Source of the DNA: an uncultured Clostridia bacterium | Lineage (GTDB): Bacteria > Bacillota > Clostridia > UMGS1810 | DNA length: 64,000 nt | Direction: 5' to 3' | NCBI GenBank assembly: GCA_934463115.1 | Contig: CAKSIN010000005.1 | Span: 40,917-104,916 of the forward strand | Shown here: one piece after another, positions 8,819 to 17,886 of the stretch | Numbering within the stretch: the stretch's first letter is position 1 | Layout of the letters: the number at the start of each line of letters is the position of its first letter | The notes under the pieces: generated by a model | Databases searched by the model: none | What the model saw: only the letters and a program-made list of their open reading frames with translations | Told to the model about the DNA's origin: nothing | Position numbers and translations under genes: made by a program

Positions 8819-11662
8819 CTAATCCACAATTCTGACAAGTATTGAATCAATATACCAGTATTCACTGTACTGAACGAACTTATCATCGGTTGCAAGGTTC
8901 CTGTAATTAAGCTTTGTAAAAGTTTCGTTCTTCAAACTGTAGTCATACATTTTGCATGCACTGCCGGTGTACATCAAGATATCGTTTGATTCATCGGCTC
9001 CGCTGCCTGTGTAATTGACAACGGACGTTGTTTCCGACTTACCGTTCAAAACAATCCTGCCGAATTTTAAAGAATAACTAAAAGGATCGGTTAAATTTTC
9101 CCAAGTATCGGTCTTAACCGCAAAAAATTCCTTGTCCGAAAGCTGTGAAAGCCTTGCGTAAACCTGGAACAATGTAATCTCATTTTTGCTGTTTACCTCA
9201 ACTTTCAGCCAATCGCCCGATTCTATTTGCGACGGCAGCAGGATATCCTCGAGATTTTGATAATTTGTCACTGTTTCGGAGTGTATTCCCAAAGGCTCGT
9301 TCGGATCCGAAAAATAGTACTCCTTGTCATCGGCTCCGATAATCTTTATAACTTCGTCATCATCTTTCAGGGTTGTTTCCGCACTCTTAACAAGGCACAT
9401 AACCGCATTGGTAGAAAACTCCTTTGCCGCGTCGGACGGATCATACCTTATAACCACTCCGCCGAGAGATCTGTCCTCGAGCGAATCGTATATCTCGCAG
9501 TTATACCATGTTGCCTGTTTAAATGTTAAATACGAATACAGTTCTTCGCGTGAACGGTCATAGGGTATTGAGATTCCCACACTGTTTGAATCGTACGCGT
9601 ATTTCCCGGAGGCAAACATTCCCTGCCAGTACATATCCGCTTTGTCTATCTTTTCGTTGAGTGTAAAAACTCCCTCATCTCTGGTGTGAGTATAGGACAT
9701 ATCCTGATATGTTATAAGCTTTGAAAGCTTGCCGTCCGAATTTGTTTCGTATACTATAAGCTGCGGCTTATCCTTAATTGACGGGTGGTTTGCAACCTCC
9801 GCCGCCGTGAGGGAATATCTCGGCGGTGTGTGCCCCTTTTGGCCGTCGTCGGCAATTTCGCTGCCGTTGATAAACGTAATTTTATCGGCGCCCTCCAGGG
9901 TTACCCATTCGCCTTCTTCCTTGCCTATAATCCACATTCTGAACGAAACCGAGCTGTCAAAGGCACCCTTTACCGCCGTTGCCCTGAGATACGCGTATTT
10001 GCGCCCGGTGTTCGTCACTCCTCCGCCGCCCGATTCCTTTATTTTGCAGACATATCCACGGTAGTCCATATAAATTATGTAGTATTCGCCCGCTGTAACC
10101 TTATCGGTGCAATTTCTGTGCGGTTTATATTCTTCATCCTCACCCTCAAGGTAAATATTCCCGGAGCTGTCTGTCTTTTTGACATATCCCTCGTTGTTTT
10201 TTACGCTGAGGTATATAATAACGCTGTTGTTCTTTTTGTTTTCGATAACACTTATTATGCTGTCCGCCGTTATATCTTTCAGCTCCGCATAGCTGCCGTC
10301 TTTAATAACGGATACCGATCCATAGTCGCTGTAGTCAAGCGTCATTGAATAATCCTTAACCAGGATTTTGTTTTCTTTTACATCGTCCACAAAATATGTT
10401 TCGGAGTTAACAACCGCAATAACATCGCTCTTTCCGTCGAGATTGCTGTCCATCATCCGAATCGTATCGCAGTCGGCAAGCATGCCTATGTTACTGCCGA
10501 TTCCTCCCGCGTATTCCGTATTGTATATAACCCTCGCGGAGGAGGATATTTTAACGCTTTTCTTTTTTCCGTTGTCCCAATAGCTCAACTCATTTTTTGA
10601 TACCGACGATACATCCTCACCGGGAATATTATATAAGTTTTTGCTTTCGTTGGAATTGATTGTTATCGAAACAACGCTCTTACCGTTCTTTTTGTCTGTT
10701 CTGACAAATGCGTCGACATACCGCCCCAGAAAAGTTTTGTACTTTTCTTCGGCAATTTTATATTGCTGCCTCTCAATCTGAATCAAATCGGATGCGGCTG
10801 TGTTCTCACCGCCGTACAGATTCATTTCGTTTGTTGCATTTACCCAGCCGCTTACAAGGAATATATCCATTCTCCTAAGAATCGTTTCGCTCGAATCGCG
10901 TTTGTATGCACGCGATATGCTCCCGTTTGCGCCTTTTGAAACCGTATCGGAAACAACAATCGGATAATCCATTGCATTGTAGATAATCTGTGCCGCCTCA
11001 CCGCGGCTGAGCACTCCGGATTTATCCGAAACCGAGACACCCTTTCTTATATCGCTGCCCGCACGGGCAGCAACCCTGCTGTCGGTATTTTCATATCCGA
11101 GAGAGGCGGCAAGACGGCTTGCAAGCCAATCCGACGTTATACCGTCGCTGCCGACACCATCGGTGCTTATCAACTGCTCTGTATAATTGTTGAGTGTGCT
11201 CACGGCCGTTTTAAAATCATTTGCCGAAAATTTTTCGTCCGCCGCCGTTTTTCCGTTTATTTTCGGCAGTATTCCCAGATTTACGGCCAGCTCAAGCGCC
11301 GCGCCGTATTCGGATGTTTGCGTATCTGCCGCAGATGCGCTGCCGTCTTGATTTGTCCTCTCGGGAGCAAAATCCCGATTCCATCCGCGCGAAAAAAAGC
11401 TGTCTATTGTATATGACGGATTAAGCTTGTTATTAAGCGATTCATCGGCGGTATCTATTGTTGCCGACGCAACATTTTGCTGCTTCAAAGCGTCGATTTC
11501 AGCCTCGCTCATCCCCGTTGTATCGTATTCAACACCGTTGATAACGATTATATTTTCCTTGAGTTTATCGGGTTCCAGCCCATCGGCATAAACCAATATA
11601 CCCGAAGATACGCAAATACAAATCGCTGTTAACACGGCAACGGTTTTATTAAATAATCTCAT
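8819..11662 (-). CDS. Secreted S-layer-homology-like protein of unknown function
   Basis: This 947-residue protein has a signal peptide (cut near ILVYA) and GGGAGG placed 5 nt before the ATG. Residues ~115-240 look like degenerate S-layer homology repeats: helices such as AALELAVNLGIL and the closing SRGEAAQIIYNAM pattern. The remaining ~700 residues are beta-rich, with repeated modules of the type YINAFVRTD / SVVSITINS and VDDVKENKILVKDY. I recognise no catalytic motif. Similar long S-layer-associated proteins accompany polysaccharide enzymes in clostridia, and a role in anchoring or displaying the secreted enzymes on the wall is plausible but unproven. It starts 12 nt after the preceding beta-helix gene, so the two are almost certainly co-translated. 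Confidence 0.75.
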   Translation of the reverse strand: MRLFNKTVAVLTAICICVSSGILVYADGLEPDKLKENIIVINGVEYDTTGMSEAEIDALKQQNVASATIDTADESLNNKLNPSYTIDSFFSRGWNRDFAPERTNQDGSASAADTQTSEYGAALELAVNLGILPKINGKTAADEKFSANDFKTAVSTLNNYTEQLISTDGVGSDGITSDWLASRLAASLGYENTDSRVAARAGSDIRKGVSVSDKSGVLSRGEAAQIIYNAMDYPIVVSDTVSKGANGSISRAYKRDSSETILRRMDIFLVSGWVNATNEMNLYGGENTAASDLIQIERQQYKIAEEKYKTFLGRYVDAFVRTDKKNGKSVVSITINSNESKNLYNIPGEDVSSVSKNELSYWDNGKKKSVKISSSARVIYNTEYAGGIGSNIGMLADCDTIRMMDSNLDGKSDVIAVVNSETYFVDDVKENKILVKDYSMTLDYSDYGSVSVIKDGSYAELKDITADSIISVIENKKNNSVIIYLSVKNNEGYVKKTDSSGNIYLEGEDEEYKPHRNCTDKVTAGEYYIIYMDYRGYVCKIKESGGGGVTNTGRKYAYLRATAVKGAFDSSVSFRMWIIGKEEGEWVTLEGADKITFINGSEIADDGQKGHTPPRYSLTAAEVANHPSIKDKPQLIVYETNSDGKLSKLITYQDMSYTHTRDEGVFTLNEKIDKADMYWQGMFASGKYAYDSNSVGISIPYDRSREELYSYLTFKQATWYNCEIYDSLEDRSLGGVVIRYDPSDAAKEFSTNAVMCLVKSAETTLKDDDEVIKIIGADDKEYYFSDPNEPLGIHSETVTNYQNLEDILLPSQIESGDWLKVEVNSKNEITLFQVYARLSQLSDKEFFAVKTDTWENLTDPFSYSLKFGRIVLNGKSETTSVVNYTGSGADESNDILMYTGSACKMYDYSLKNETFTKLNYRNLATDDKFVQYSEYWYIDSILVRIVD

Positions 11663-11674
11663 ATATACCTCCCG

Positions 11675-14314
11675 TTAAATACTAAGCAACTCGAATAAGT
11701 AATCGATTTTCTCTTTATCGCCCGATGCATCAAAGACTTTTTCCTTGTCGCCTATTATAATAAGTCCGTTTCTGTACCAGTCCACTTTTTTATCGACAAC
11801 CTCCGACACGGCTCGAAGCGGTATCAGGGTTCTGTCATAATAAATTACGGGCGCCGTATCGAGCTGCCGTTCCTCTCCGTTTATGCTCATAACGCTTTCG
11901 CCGATTCTGAGTTTGATAACTTTATCATCCTTTGCAAGCGTAACCGTTTGTGTTTCGCCGTTCCACTCTGTCGCAAAACCGAGCGACTCCGCCACAAAGC
12001 GCACCGGAACAAGGGTTCTGTCACCTGCAACTATAGGACATACATTGGGGTTATTCGTATCGATAATGGTCTTTTTGCCCATTTTTAACGCTCTCGGCTC
12101 TCCGACGGCAATTACCACGGAATCCGAAACCGCATTCTCCGCATCGGACAAATGCCGACCGATTTTTTCAAATTCGATATCCTCAAAATCCGGAATAAGC
12201 TCATAAATTTTAGAATCTTTTTTGATTCTGAAGTCACCGTTTTCCGCGTCCTCAAAGACATCCGCCGCGGTAAGTTCAACATTGTTCTCGGTAACTCTTT
12301 TTTCTTCCGAGGCAATTGTCGGGGTAAAGTCGAATCCCTGCGTATCCACAGACACATTGCGTTTTGCCTCGCAGCCCTTATAGTCGGCGATATTTGAGCC
12401 TTCCACTCCGTTTAAGAACGAAAATTCGCCATACCATGTATCCGAGGCGTATTTTTCAAAGCCGTCATACATGCTTTTAACACGGCCGTTTGAGGAATTT
12501 TGTGCAAATATTCCCTGGTCGCCCTCCGGCCCGGTTTGTATAACCACAGCCTCCTTGGTCAGATTGTAACATACGTTATTGTTCATTTTGTTCCAGCTTC
12601 CGCCGTTTGAAAGCAGTCCGTAACCCTGAACATTTGCGATTATGTTATTGTAAGCGTTTTGACCGCCGGTGTAGTCATCAAAATAAAAAGCTCTTATACC
12701 GAATATATTTTCCTTAAGCCTGTCACAAAGTTTTATATCGTGAAAATAGTTGTTATGAATTTCATTTCCCAGGCAAATAAGCTGATTGTTCATATACACG
12801 GCACCGGAATCGGCTGTTTCTTTGAGCACATCCGAAATATCGTTGTACGCAACCTCATTGTAGCAGCCTCCAACCCAAAATGCCATGTGCGGACCGTTTC
12901 GGATTTCGTTATTTAAAATCCTGTTTCCGCATCCGCCCGTGGTTACCGCGGGATCATAGCAAAATCTTTTTCTTGCAAAATTCTCAAAAAGATTGTTTAC
13001 AGCATAGCAATTGCCTTTTTTCAACTTCATCTGGTCGCCGGCATACATCAAAAGACCGACATCGACATTGCGTATCTCCGAATTGATAATTCCGCAATTT
13101 ACCGCGTCAACGGAATCCGTGTTTACACCTATCATAACACCCTGGCGGTCTGTATTTAAAATTTTGCACTGATCGATAACGGTGTTTTCGGCCGTTCCGA
13201 TTTTCACACCGCCCGACTGCGAACCGTTAAACGTAATATGCTTCATTGTAACGTTGGACGCGTCTATCGTGCAGATATCACCTTTCAGAGTAGTCAGTAT
13301 AAATGTGGAATCCTCTGTTGCGTCCTGCGACGGGAAATAGTACAATACCTTATTGTCTGCGTCTATAAAGTACTCCTCCGGTCGGTCGAGTTCGGGCAAA
13401 AGGTTATAGAAATAAAATGCACGTCCTTTTTTTAGCGACTCGGTCGGGCTCGAGCTTGAAGAAATAATACCGTTTCTTATATTGCTGACTCCGACTCTTG
13501 AATCCAGCCAGTCCGCAACAAAAAATCCATGCATATACATCGTTTTCCAGTCGGCCTTTTTCCAGTATGCCACTCTTTGCGAATATATATCGTTTATCTT
13601 AAACGAAAAATTTGTGTTTGCATTGTTTGATACAACAGTGTCCACATAGGTGAAAACTTCATTGCCGTTATCATCCTTGTTCGGCCACCTTGCGGGCGTC
13701 TGTATATCTTCGTCACAAATAAGCTCAATCGGTTCCTGGTTTGAATACAGATTGCTTGAAGTCTGATCGGCATTGTACAGTTCCAAACTTTCTACATTGG
13801 ATAAGTCATACTGATATATAAACGGACGTGCGCTTTCGTCATAAATGCGCGAAAGAATCTTTTCGTCGGACACCCTTTGGAATTTTGACATGTCTATGGT
13901 TACTCCGCCGACAAACTGCGCATTTTCATCGCCGTACGAGGTGTAGGTAATGGGACATTCCTCCGTTCCCGAATCCGAATCGGTCAATTTGAAACCGGAC
14001 TTCGGGAAAGTATAAACACCGCTCTTTATATAAACCGTAAACCCTCCGTCGGGCAGATTTCCGTTTGCAATAATTTTGCGAAGTTCATCCCGCGCATGCT
14101 CCGGAGTTCTGAAGGGGCTTTCAATTGTTCCGTCATTCGAATCATCGCCGTCAACCGAAACATAGAATGAATTCACACTATTTCCATTTTGATTCACACC
14201 GCCGGCCAATGCATTCTCTGCCCGTCCATTTGCCGCCAAAGCGGCAAATGAACAAAAGCACGGGGATATCATTGCGGTTATTAAACAACCCGAAACAAAT
14301 CTTTTTATATTCAT
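11675..14314 (-). CDS. Secreted beta-helix enzyme (GH141-like) with C-terminal copper-amine-oxidase stalk domains
   Basis: The ATG at 14314 is preceded by AGGAGAG at 6 nt, giving 879 residues. The signal peptide ends near AALA. The mature start, FYVSVDGDDSNDG...PFRTPEHARDEL, and the following SGTEECPITYTSYG are typical of GH141-type and related right-handed beta-helix proteins. Asn/Gly-rich coils continue to about residue 740. The C-terminal ~130 residues are two copper amine oxidase N-terminal-like domains (RTLVPVRFVAESLG and RTLIPLRAVSEVV), which in clostridia are usually wall-associated modules without copper chemistry. The protein is shorter than its paralogue at 1158-5084 and lacks the SCGFED domains. 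It is the first secreted enzyme after the transporter genes and probably acts on pectin side chains or backbone (inference). Confidence 0.82.
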   Translation of the reverse strand: MNIKRFVSGCLITAMISPCFCSFAALAANGRAENALAGGVNQNGNSVNSFYVSVDGDDSNDGTIESPFRTPEHARDELRKIIANGNLPDGGFTVYIKSGVYTFPKSGFKLTDSDSGTEECPITYTSYGDENAQFVGGVTIDMSKFQRVSDEKILSRIYDESARPFIYQYDLSNVESLELYNADQTSSNLYSNQEPIELICDEDIQTPARWPNKDDNGNEVFTYVDTVVSNNANTNFSFKINDIYSQRVAYWKKADWKTMYMHGFFVADWLDSRVGVSNIRNGIISSSSSPTESLKKGRAFYFYNLLPELDRPEEYFIDADNKVLYYFPSQDATEDSTFILTTLKGDICTIDASNVTMKHITFNGSQSGGVKIGTAENTVIDQCKILNTDRQGVMIGVNTDSVDAVNCGIINSEIRNVDVGLLMYAGDQMKLKKGNCYAVNNLFENFARKRFCYDPAVTTGGCGNRILNNEIRNGPHMAFWVGGCYNEVAYNDISDVLKETADSGAVYMNNQLICLGNEIHNNYFHDIKLCDRLKENIFGIRAFYFDDYTGGQNAYNNIIANVQGYGLLSNGGSWNKMNNNVCYNLTKEAVVIQTGPEGDQGIFAQNSSNGRVKSMYDGFEKYASDTWYGEFSFLNGVEGSNIADYKGCEAKRNVSVDTQGFDFTPTIASEEKRVTENNVELTAADVFEDAENGDFRIKKDSKIYELIPDFEDIEFEKIGRHLSDAENAVSDSVVIAVGEPRALKMGKKTIIDTNNPNVCPIVAGDRTLVPVRFVAESLGFATEWNGETQTVTLAKDDKVIKLRIGESVMSINGEERQLDTAPVIYYDRTLIPLRAVSEVVDKKVDWYRNGLIIIGDKEKVFDASGDKEKIDYLFELLSI

Positions 14315-14358
14315 CTGATTCTCTCCTGTAACAGTTTGATATATCACAAAATTAAATG

Positions 14359-15801
14359 CTATTTATTCTCCTTAACCCATTTGTTAAGCTGCTTTTGAGC
14401 CTCTTCTTTTATTCTGTCGAGTCCGGCATTTTCAAGTCTTTTCTTATATTCGGGCAAAAGCTCGTTGTAATCGCTCGAACCGTAAGTCATTCCGTTATAC
14501 TCACCCACAATTGCGCGGCATTGAGCCTCCTCGCTCTTAACCGGTGTTTCATCAAAACTGAATCCGAACGTAGACGCCTTTGACGCAGAGTCATTAAGTT
14601 TTCTGGTCTGCTCCCATATATCGGGTTCCTGACCTTCGAGCAGATACGCATTGAACTGATTGCCGAATTTCCAGCAGGCGAGCTGCCTGTAACCGCTGTT
14701 TTCTATCGGTCTTATGTATTCGCCGTCAAGTTTTTCGTAATGCTTACCCTCTATTCCGTAGCAGATAAGGTTATACAGCTCTTTATCGGTATTAACAAGG
14801 TTTAAAAATTGCATAGCCTTTTCGGGGTTTTTGCTTGTTCTGCTGATTGCCGTCATTGTATCTCTTGCAACGGTCAGTTTTGCGGAGCCGCTGCTTACAA
14901 ACACCGTTTTTTGTCCGTACATATTTTTATGGTCGTCTTCGATTCCCGGTTTCCATCTTCCGAGGAACGACGCATATTTTCCCGCTCTCAAATCCTCGGT
15001 TCTGTTGTTTACGGCCGTGTCTATGTCGGAGCGGAGATACCCTTTGTCATACCAGCTCTTGGCTGTCTTGAGCCCCTGTTTGTATTCTTTCATATCAAGC
15101 GCCGAATAAAGTTTGTAACCGTCTTTCTCATTGTCGCTGACATATATATTGGGGTTCTGGTTTACAACCGAGTAATCAAAAAGGTATTGTCCCACGGGGC
15201 TGTCCGCAACGGGATAAACGTTTGGATAATCATTCTTTATTTTCTCAAAATACGGCTCCATTTCCGCAATATCCTTGTACTCTGTGCCGGACTTTATGCC
15301 ATACTTGTTTGCGTACTGTTCAAAAAAGAATATACCCTCGACATTTGCCATAATCTGCATATTCGGAATCGCATAAATCCCGCCCTTTTCCTTTGCGGAA
15401 TCGAGGACATAGTCGGGCAAATCTTTCTTTAAATCCTGTCCGTACTCTTCAATCAGGTCGGTAAGCTCCAAAAATCCGCCCACATCTATTCCGGATTTGT
15501 ATTGATTTACATACCCTGTAAAGCACAGATCAAACGCTTCGTCAGATGCCATTTTCATAGACATTTTCTCCGAAAAAGCACCCTCATCAATCATTTTGAG
15601 GTCAAGCCTTGCGCCTATCTTCGGCTCGATAAGCTTGTTGACTTCTTCCATAACCGCCGCAGTGTCTCTCTGCGAATCGCCCGGCACAAACCAAACAAGC
15701 GTCGGTACTCCGTCGCCCTTGTCCGCGGATTTATTATTGCACCCGCCCAGCGAAAACATCACTGCCGCAGCACATACGGCACACACAATCTTTTTTATCA
15801 T
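14359..15801 (-). CDS. ABC transporter sugar-binding lipoprotein (LipO/YtcQ-like)
   Basis: This extracellular solute-binding protein, family 1, has 480 residues. The ATG at 15801 follows AGGAGGG by 6 nt. The lipobox FSLGGC places the lipidated cysteine at residue 21. The mature part opens with a typical binding-protein strand, PTLVWFVPGDSQRD. With the two permeases upstream it forms a carbohydrate importer of the LplA-LplB-YtcP type, which takes up oligosaccharides released by secreted enzymes (rhamnogalacturonan fragments in Bacillus). No ATPase gene is in the cluster, as is normal for this class, which uses a shared MsmK-like ATPase. It is the third gene of the operon, 37 nt after the second permease. 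Confidence 0.92.
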   Translation of the reverse strand: MIKKIVCAVCAAAVMFSLGGCNNKSADKGDGVPTLVWFVPGDSQRDTAAVMEEVNKLIEPKIGARLDLKMIDEGAFSEKMSMKMASDEAFDLCFTGYVNQYKSGIDVGGFLELTDLIEEYGQDLKKDLPDYVLDSAKEKGGIYAIPNMQIMANVEGIFFFEQYANKYGIKSGTEYKDIAEMEPYFEKIKNDYPNVYPVADSPVGQYLFDYSVVNQNPNIYVSDNEKDGYKLYSALDMKEYKQGLKTAKSWYDKGYLRSDIDTAVNNRTEDLRAGKYASFLGRWKPGIEDDHKNMYGQKTVFVSSGSAKLTVARDTMTAISRTSKNPEKAMQFLNLVNTDKELYNLICYGIEGKHYEKLDGEYIRPIENSGYRQLACWKFGNQFNAYLLEGQEPDIWEQTRKLNDSASKASTFGFSFDETPVKSEEAQCRAIVGEYNGMTYGSSDYNELLPEYKKRLENAGLDRIKEEAQKQLNKWVKENK

Positions 15802-15838
15802 TTTGTTCCCTCCTGATATAAATAATAATTTCAATTTA

Positions 15839-16705
15839 TTAACCTTTTACGCTCCCAACGGTAAGCCCCTTGACAAAATATTTTTGGAAGAAAGGAAATA
15901 CAATCATTGCGGGGCCCGCAACAACAATTGCCATTGCCATTCTCACGGTTTCCGACGGGATTTCCGAAATATTTGCGTTGCTTGCCGCAAATTCGCTGTT
16001 TTGAATAAGCTGAATATTCTGCATGATTTTTTGCAGCAGATATTGCAGACTCACAAGAGATTCGTCGTTTATATAGAGAAGTGCCGTGTACCAATCGTTC
16101 CACTTTTCCAAAAACATAAAAAGTGCAATTGTTGCCAGTATCGGTTTGGACAGCGGCAAAATAAATTTGAAGAATATCATATAGTCGTTTGCCCCGTCAA
16201 CCAATGCCGATTCGATTATCTCGTTCGGCAAATCCTGAAAAAACGTTCTCATCATAAATATGTACCACGGACTGACAAGTCCGACCAGAACATATACCCA
16301 TATTGTATCCGACAGATGCAGATACTTTGAAATCAATAGGTATGTGGGAACGAGCCCTCCGGAGAAAAGCATTGTAAAAAACAGTATAAACGATACCGCT
16401 TTTCTTGCGGGCATTGCTTTCTGACTGAGCGGATACGCAATCATTGCCATGAGCAGCACTCCGCAGACCGTAGCCAAAACCGAATATGTAATCGTCACTT
16501 TATACGCATTGATAATGGTTCGCGGTGAACTCAAAATGTATTTATACGCCCCGAGCGAAAAATGTTCGGGGATTAATTTGTAACCGTTTGTTATAACATC
16601 CTTTTCGTTTGAAAAAGATACGCTCACTATAATTAGAAACGGAATAATAATTATCAGGCTTAAAATAACAAACAACACATTTAAACCAACCTGTTTTTTC
16701 TTCAT
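15839..16705 (-). CDS. Sugar ABC transporter permease (YtcP/CUT1 family)
   Basis: This 288-residue membrane protein starts at the ATG at 16705, which has AGGAAGGAG 9 nt upstream. Six hydrophobic segments are visible. The cytoplasmic EAA loop is ESALVDGANDYMIFFKFILPLSKPI, the contact site for the ATPase. The C-terminus FVKGLTVGSVKG is the usual ending of carbohydrate-uptake permeases. It pairs with the permease just upstream, with a 16-nt gap, and with the lipoprotein downstream. Confidence 0.93.
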   Translation of the reverse strand: MKKKQVGLNVLFVILSLIIIIPFLIIVSVSFSNEKDVITNGYKLIPEHFSLGAYKYILSSPRTIINAYKVTITYSVLATVCGVLLMAMIAYPLSQKAMPARKAVSFILFFTMLFSGGLVPTYLLISKYLHLSDTIWVYVLVGLVSPWYIFMMRTFFQDLPNEIIESALVDGANDYMIFFKFILPLSKPILATIALFMFLEKWNDWYTALLYINDESLVSLQYLLQKIMQNIQLIQNSEFAASNANISEIPSETVRMAMAIVVAGPAMIVFPFFQKYFVKGLTVGSVKG

Positions 16706-16721
16706 CTGCCTATACTCCTTC

Positions 16722-17672
16722 CTACAAAAGTGCACTGTCGGAATCGATTTTCTTTACAATCAGATTTACAATAATAACCGTAATAAATCCGACAACCGAC
16801 TGCAGCAGCCCGGCAGCGGAAGACATTCCGTAATCGCGTACCGTCTTTAACATTCTGAAAATATATGTATCCATTACATCCGTTGTCGGGTACAGAGCTC
16901 CGACATCACGTGTGAGCTGGTAGAACAAACCGAAGTCGGCTCTGAAAATTCCGCCGATTTTCAAGATAAACAGCATAATAACAATCGATTTTAAGCACGG
17001 CAGGGTAATGTATTTTATTTTCTGCCATTTGCCGGCGCCGTCTATTTCCGCCGCCTCAAACAGCGAGCTGTCTATTCCCATTAATGCCGCGTAATATATA
17101 ACACAGTCTATACCCACGTTTTTCCATACAAAAGCTATGGTTAAAATAGCCGGCCAGAGTTTGGGTTCGGAATACCATTTGACAGGTTTCATTCCAATCT
17201 TTTCGAGAACGGCATTTGCCAATCCGTAGGACGGATTCAAAAAGGCATATACCATATATCCCACGATAACCCACGATATGAAATAGGGCAATATCATAAC
17301 CGTCTGATATATCTTTGTTTTTGTTCTGCTTCTCAGCTCGTACAAAAGTATTCCGAGTGCCACGGCGCAAGCCATTCCGACAACAATGAACACCATGTTG
17401 AGCGAAATTGTATTCTTTACGATTCTGCCGAAATCGTTTGACTTAAAAAAGTATTCAAAATTTTTTAAGCCAACCCAGTCACTTCCCAAAATTCCTTTAT
17501 CGAACCGATAATTCTTAAAGGCAATTACCAGCCCGAACATTGGCACGTAACTGAATATCAATACGTAGAGTAACGGAATCGCGGCAAGGGACATAAGCTG
17601 AAGTCCTCTTTTGTTTTTCCCGTTTCGCATACGCAAATTTTGTTTTCTGTTTCCCGTTAAACCTGTATTCAA
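16722..17672 (-). CDS. Sugar ABC transporter permease (LplB family)
   Basis: This 316-residue permease is the first gene of the long minus-strand operon. It starts at a TTG (17672) with GAGGAG 8 nt upstream. The LplB-type N-terminus RGLQLMSLAAIPLLYVLIF and the EAA loop EAAEIDGAGKWQKIKYITLP are clear, and six hydrophobic spans are visible. It forms the channel with YtcP-like 15839-16705. Expression probably starts at the promoter 17715-17743 under control of the YesN-type regulator encoded divergently. Confidence 0.93.
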   Translation of the reverse strand: MNTGLTGNRKQNLRMRNGKNKRGLQLMSLAAIPLLYVLIFSYVPMFGLVIAFKNYRFDKGILGSDWVGLKNFEYFFKSNDFGRIVKNTISLNMVFIVVGMACAVALGILLYELRSRTKTKIYQTVMILPYFISWVIVGYMVYAFLNPSYGLANAVLEKIGMKPVKWYSEPKLWPAILTIAFVWKNVGIDCVIYYAALMGIDSSLFEAAEIDGAGKWQKIKYITLPCLKSIVIMLFILKIGGIFRADFGLFYQLTRDVGALYPTTDVMDTYIFRMLKTVRDYGMSSAAGLLQSVVGFITVIIVNLIVKKIDSDSALL

Positions 17673-17714
17673 AGCACTTTCTCCTCTCGAACGGAATAAT
17701 TTTATCTTGATTTA

Positions 17715-17743
17715 ATTATAAACACCCGAGCGTCAATATTCAA
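17715..17743 (-). promoter_or_regulatory. SigA-type promoter of the sugar-uptake/degradation operon
   Basis: On the minus strand, -35 TTGAAT (17743-17738), a 17-nt spacer and -10 TATAAT (17720-17715) lie 43 nt before the first permease. The -35 is a weak match and directly abuts one of two direct repeats, as expected for an activator-dependent promoter. Confidence 0.7.
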
Positions 17744-17775
17744 TGTCCGTTTTCTTCTTTTAATTGTCCGTTTTC
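17744..17775. promoter_or_regulatory. Tandem operator, probable YesN-type response-regulator site
   Basis: Two identical 11-mers, TGTCCGTTTTC, at 17744-17754 and 17765-17775 are 21 bp apart, two helical turns. The proximal copy touches the -35 of the operon promoter. AraC-type response regulators bind such same-face direct repeats. Assignment to the adjacent regulator is inference. Confidence 0.6.
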
Positions 17776-17795
17776 CACATTTTCTGTTTCGGCGG

Positions 17796-17824
17796 TTGAA
17801 AATAATTTAAAATTTTGATATACT
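17796..17824 (+). promoter_or_regulatory. Promoter of yesN-yesM
   Basis: TTGAAA, a 17-nt spacer and TATACT, with an extended TGA before the -10. It is 62 nt upstream of the response-regulator ATG, and the operator repeats lie upstream of its -35. Confidence 0.65.
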
Positions 17825-17886
17825 TTTAAACAAGAGAGATAATAAGTTTTTGAACAACAAATAATAAAAACAGAGGAAGTTTATGT

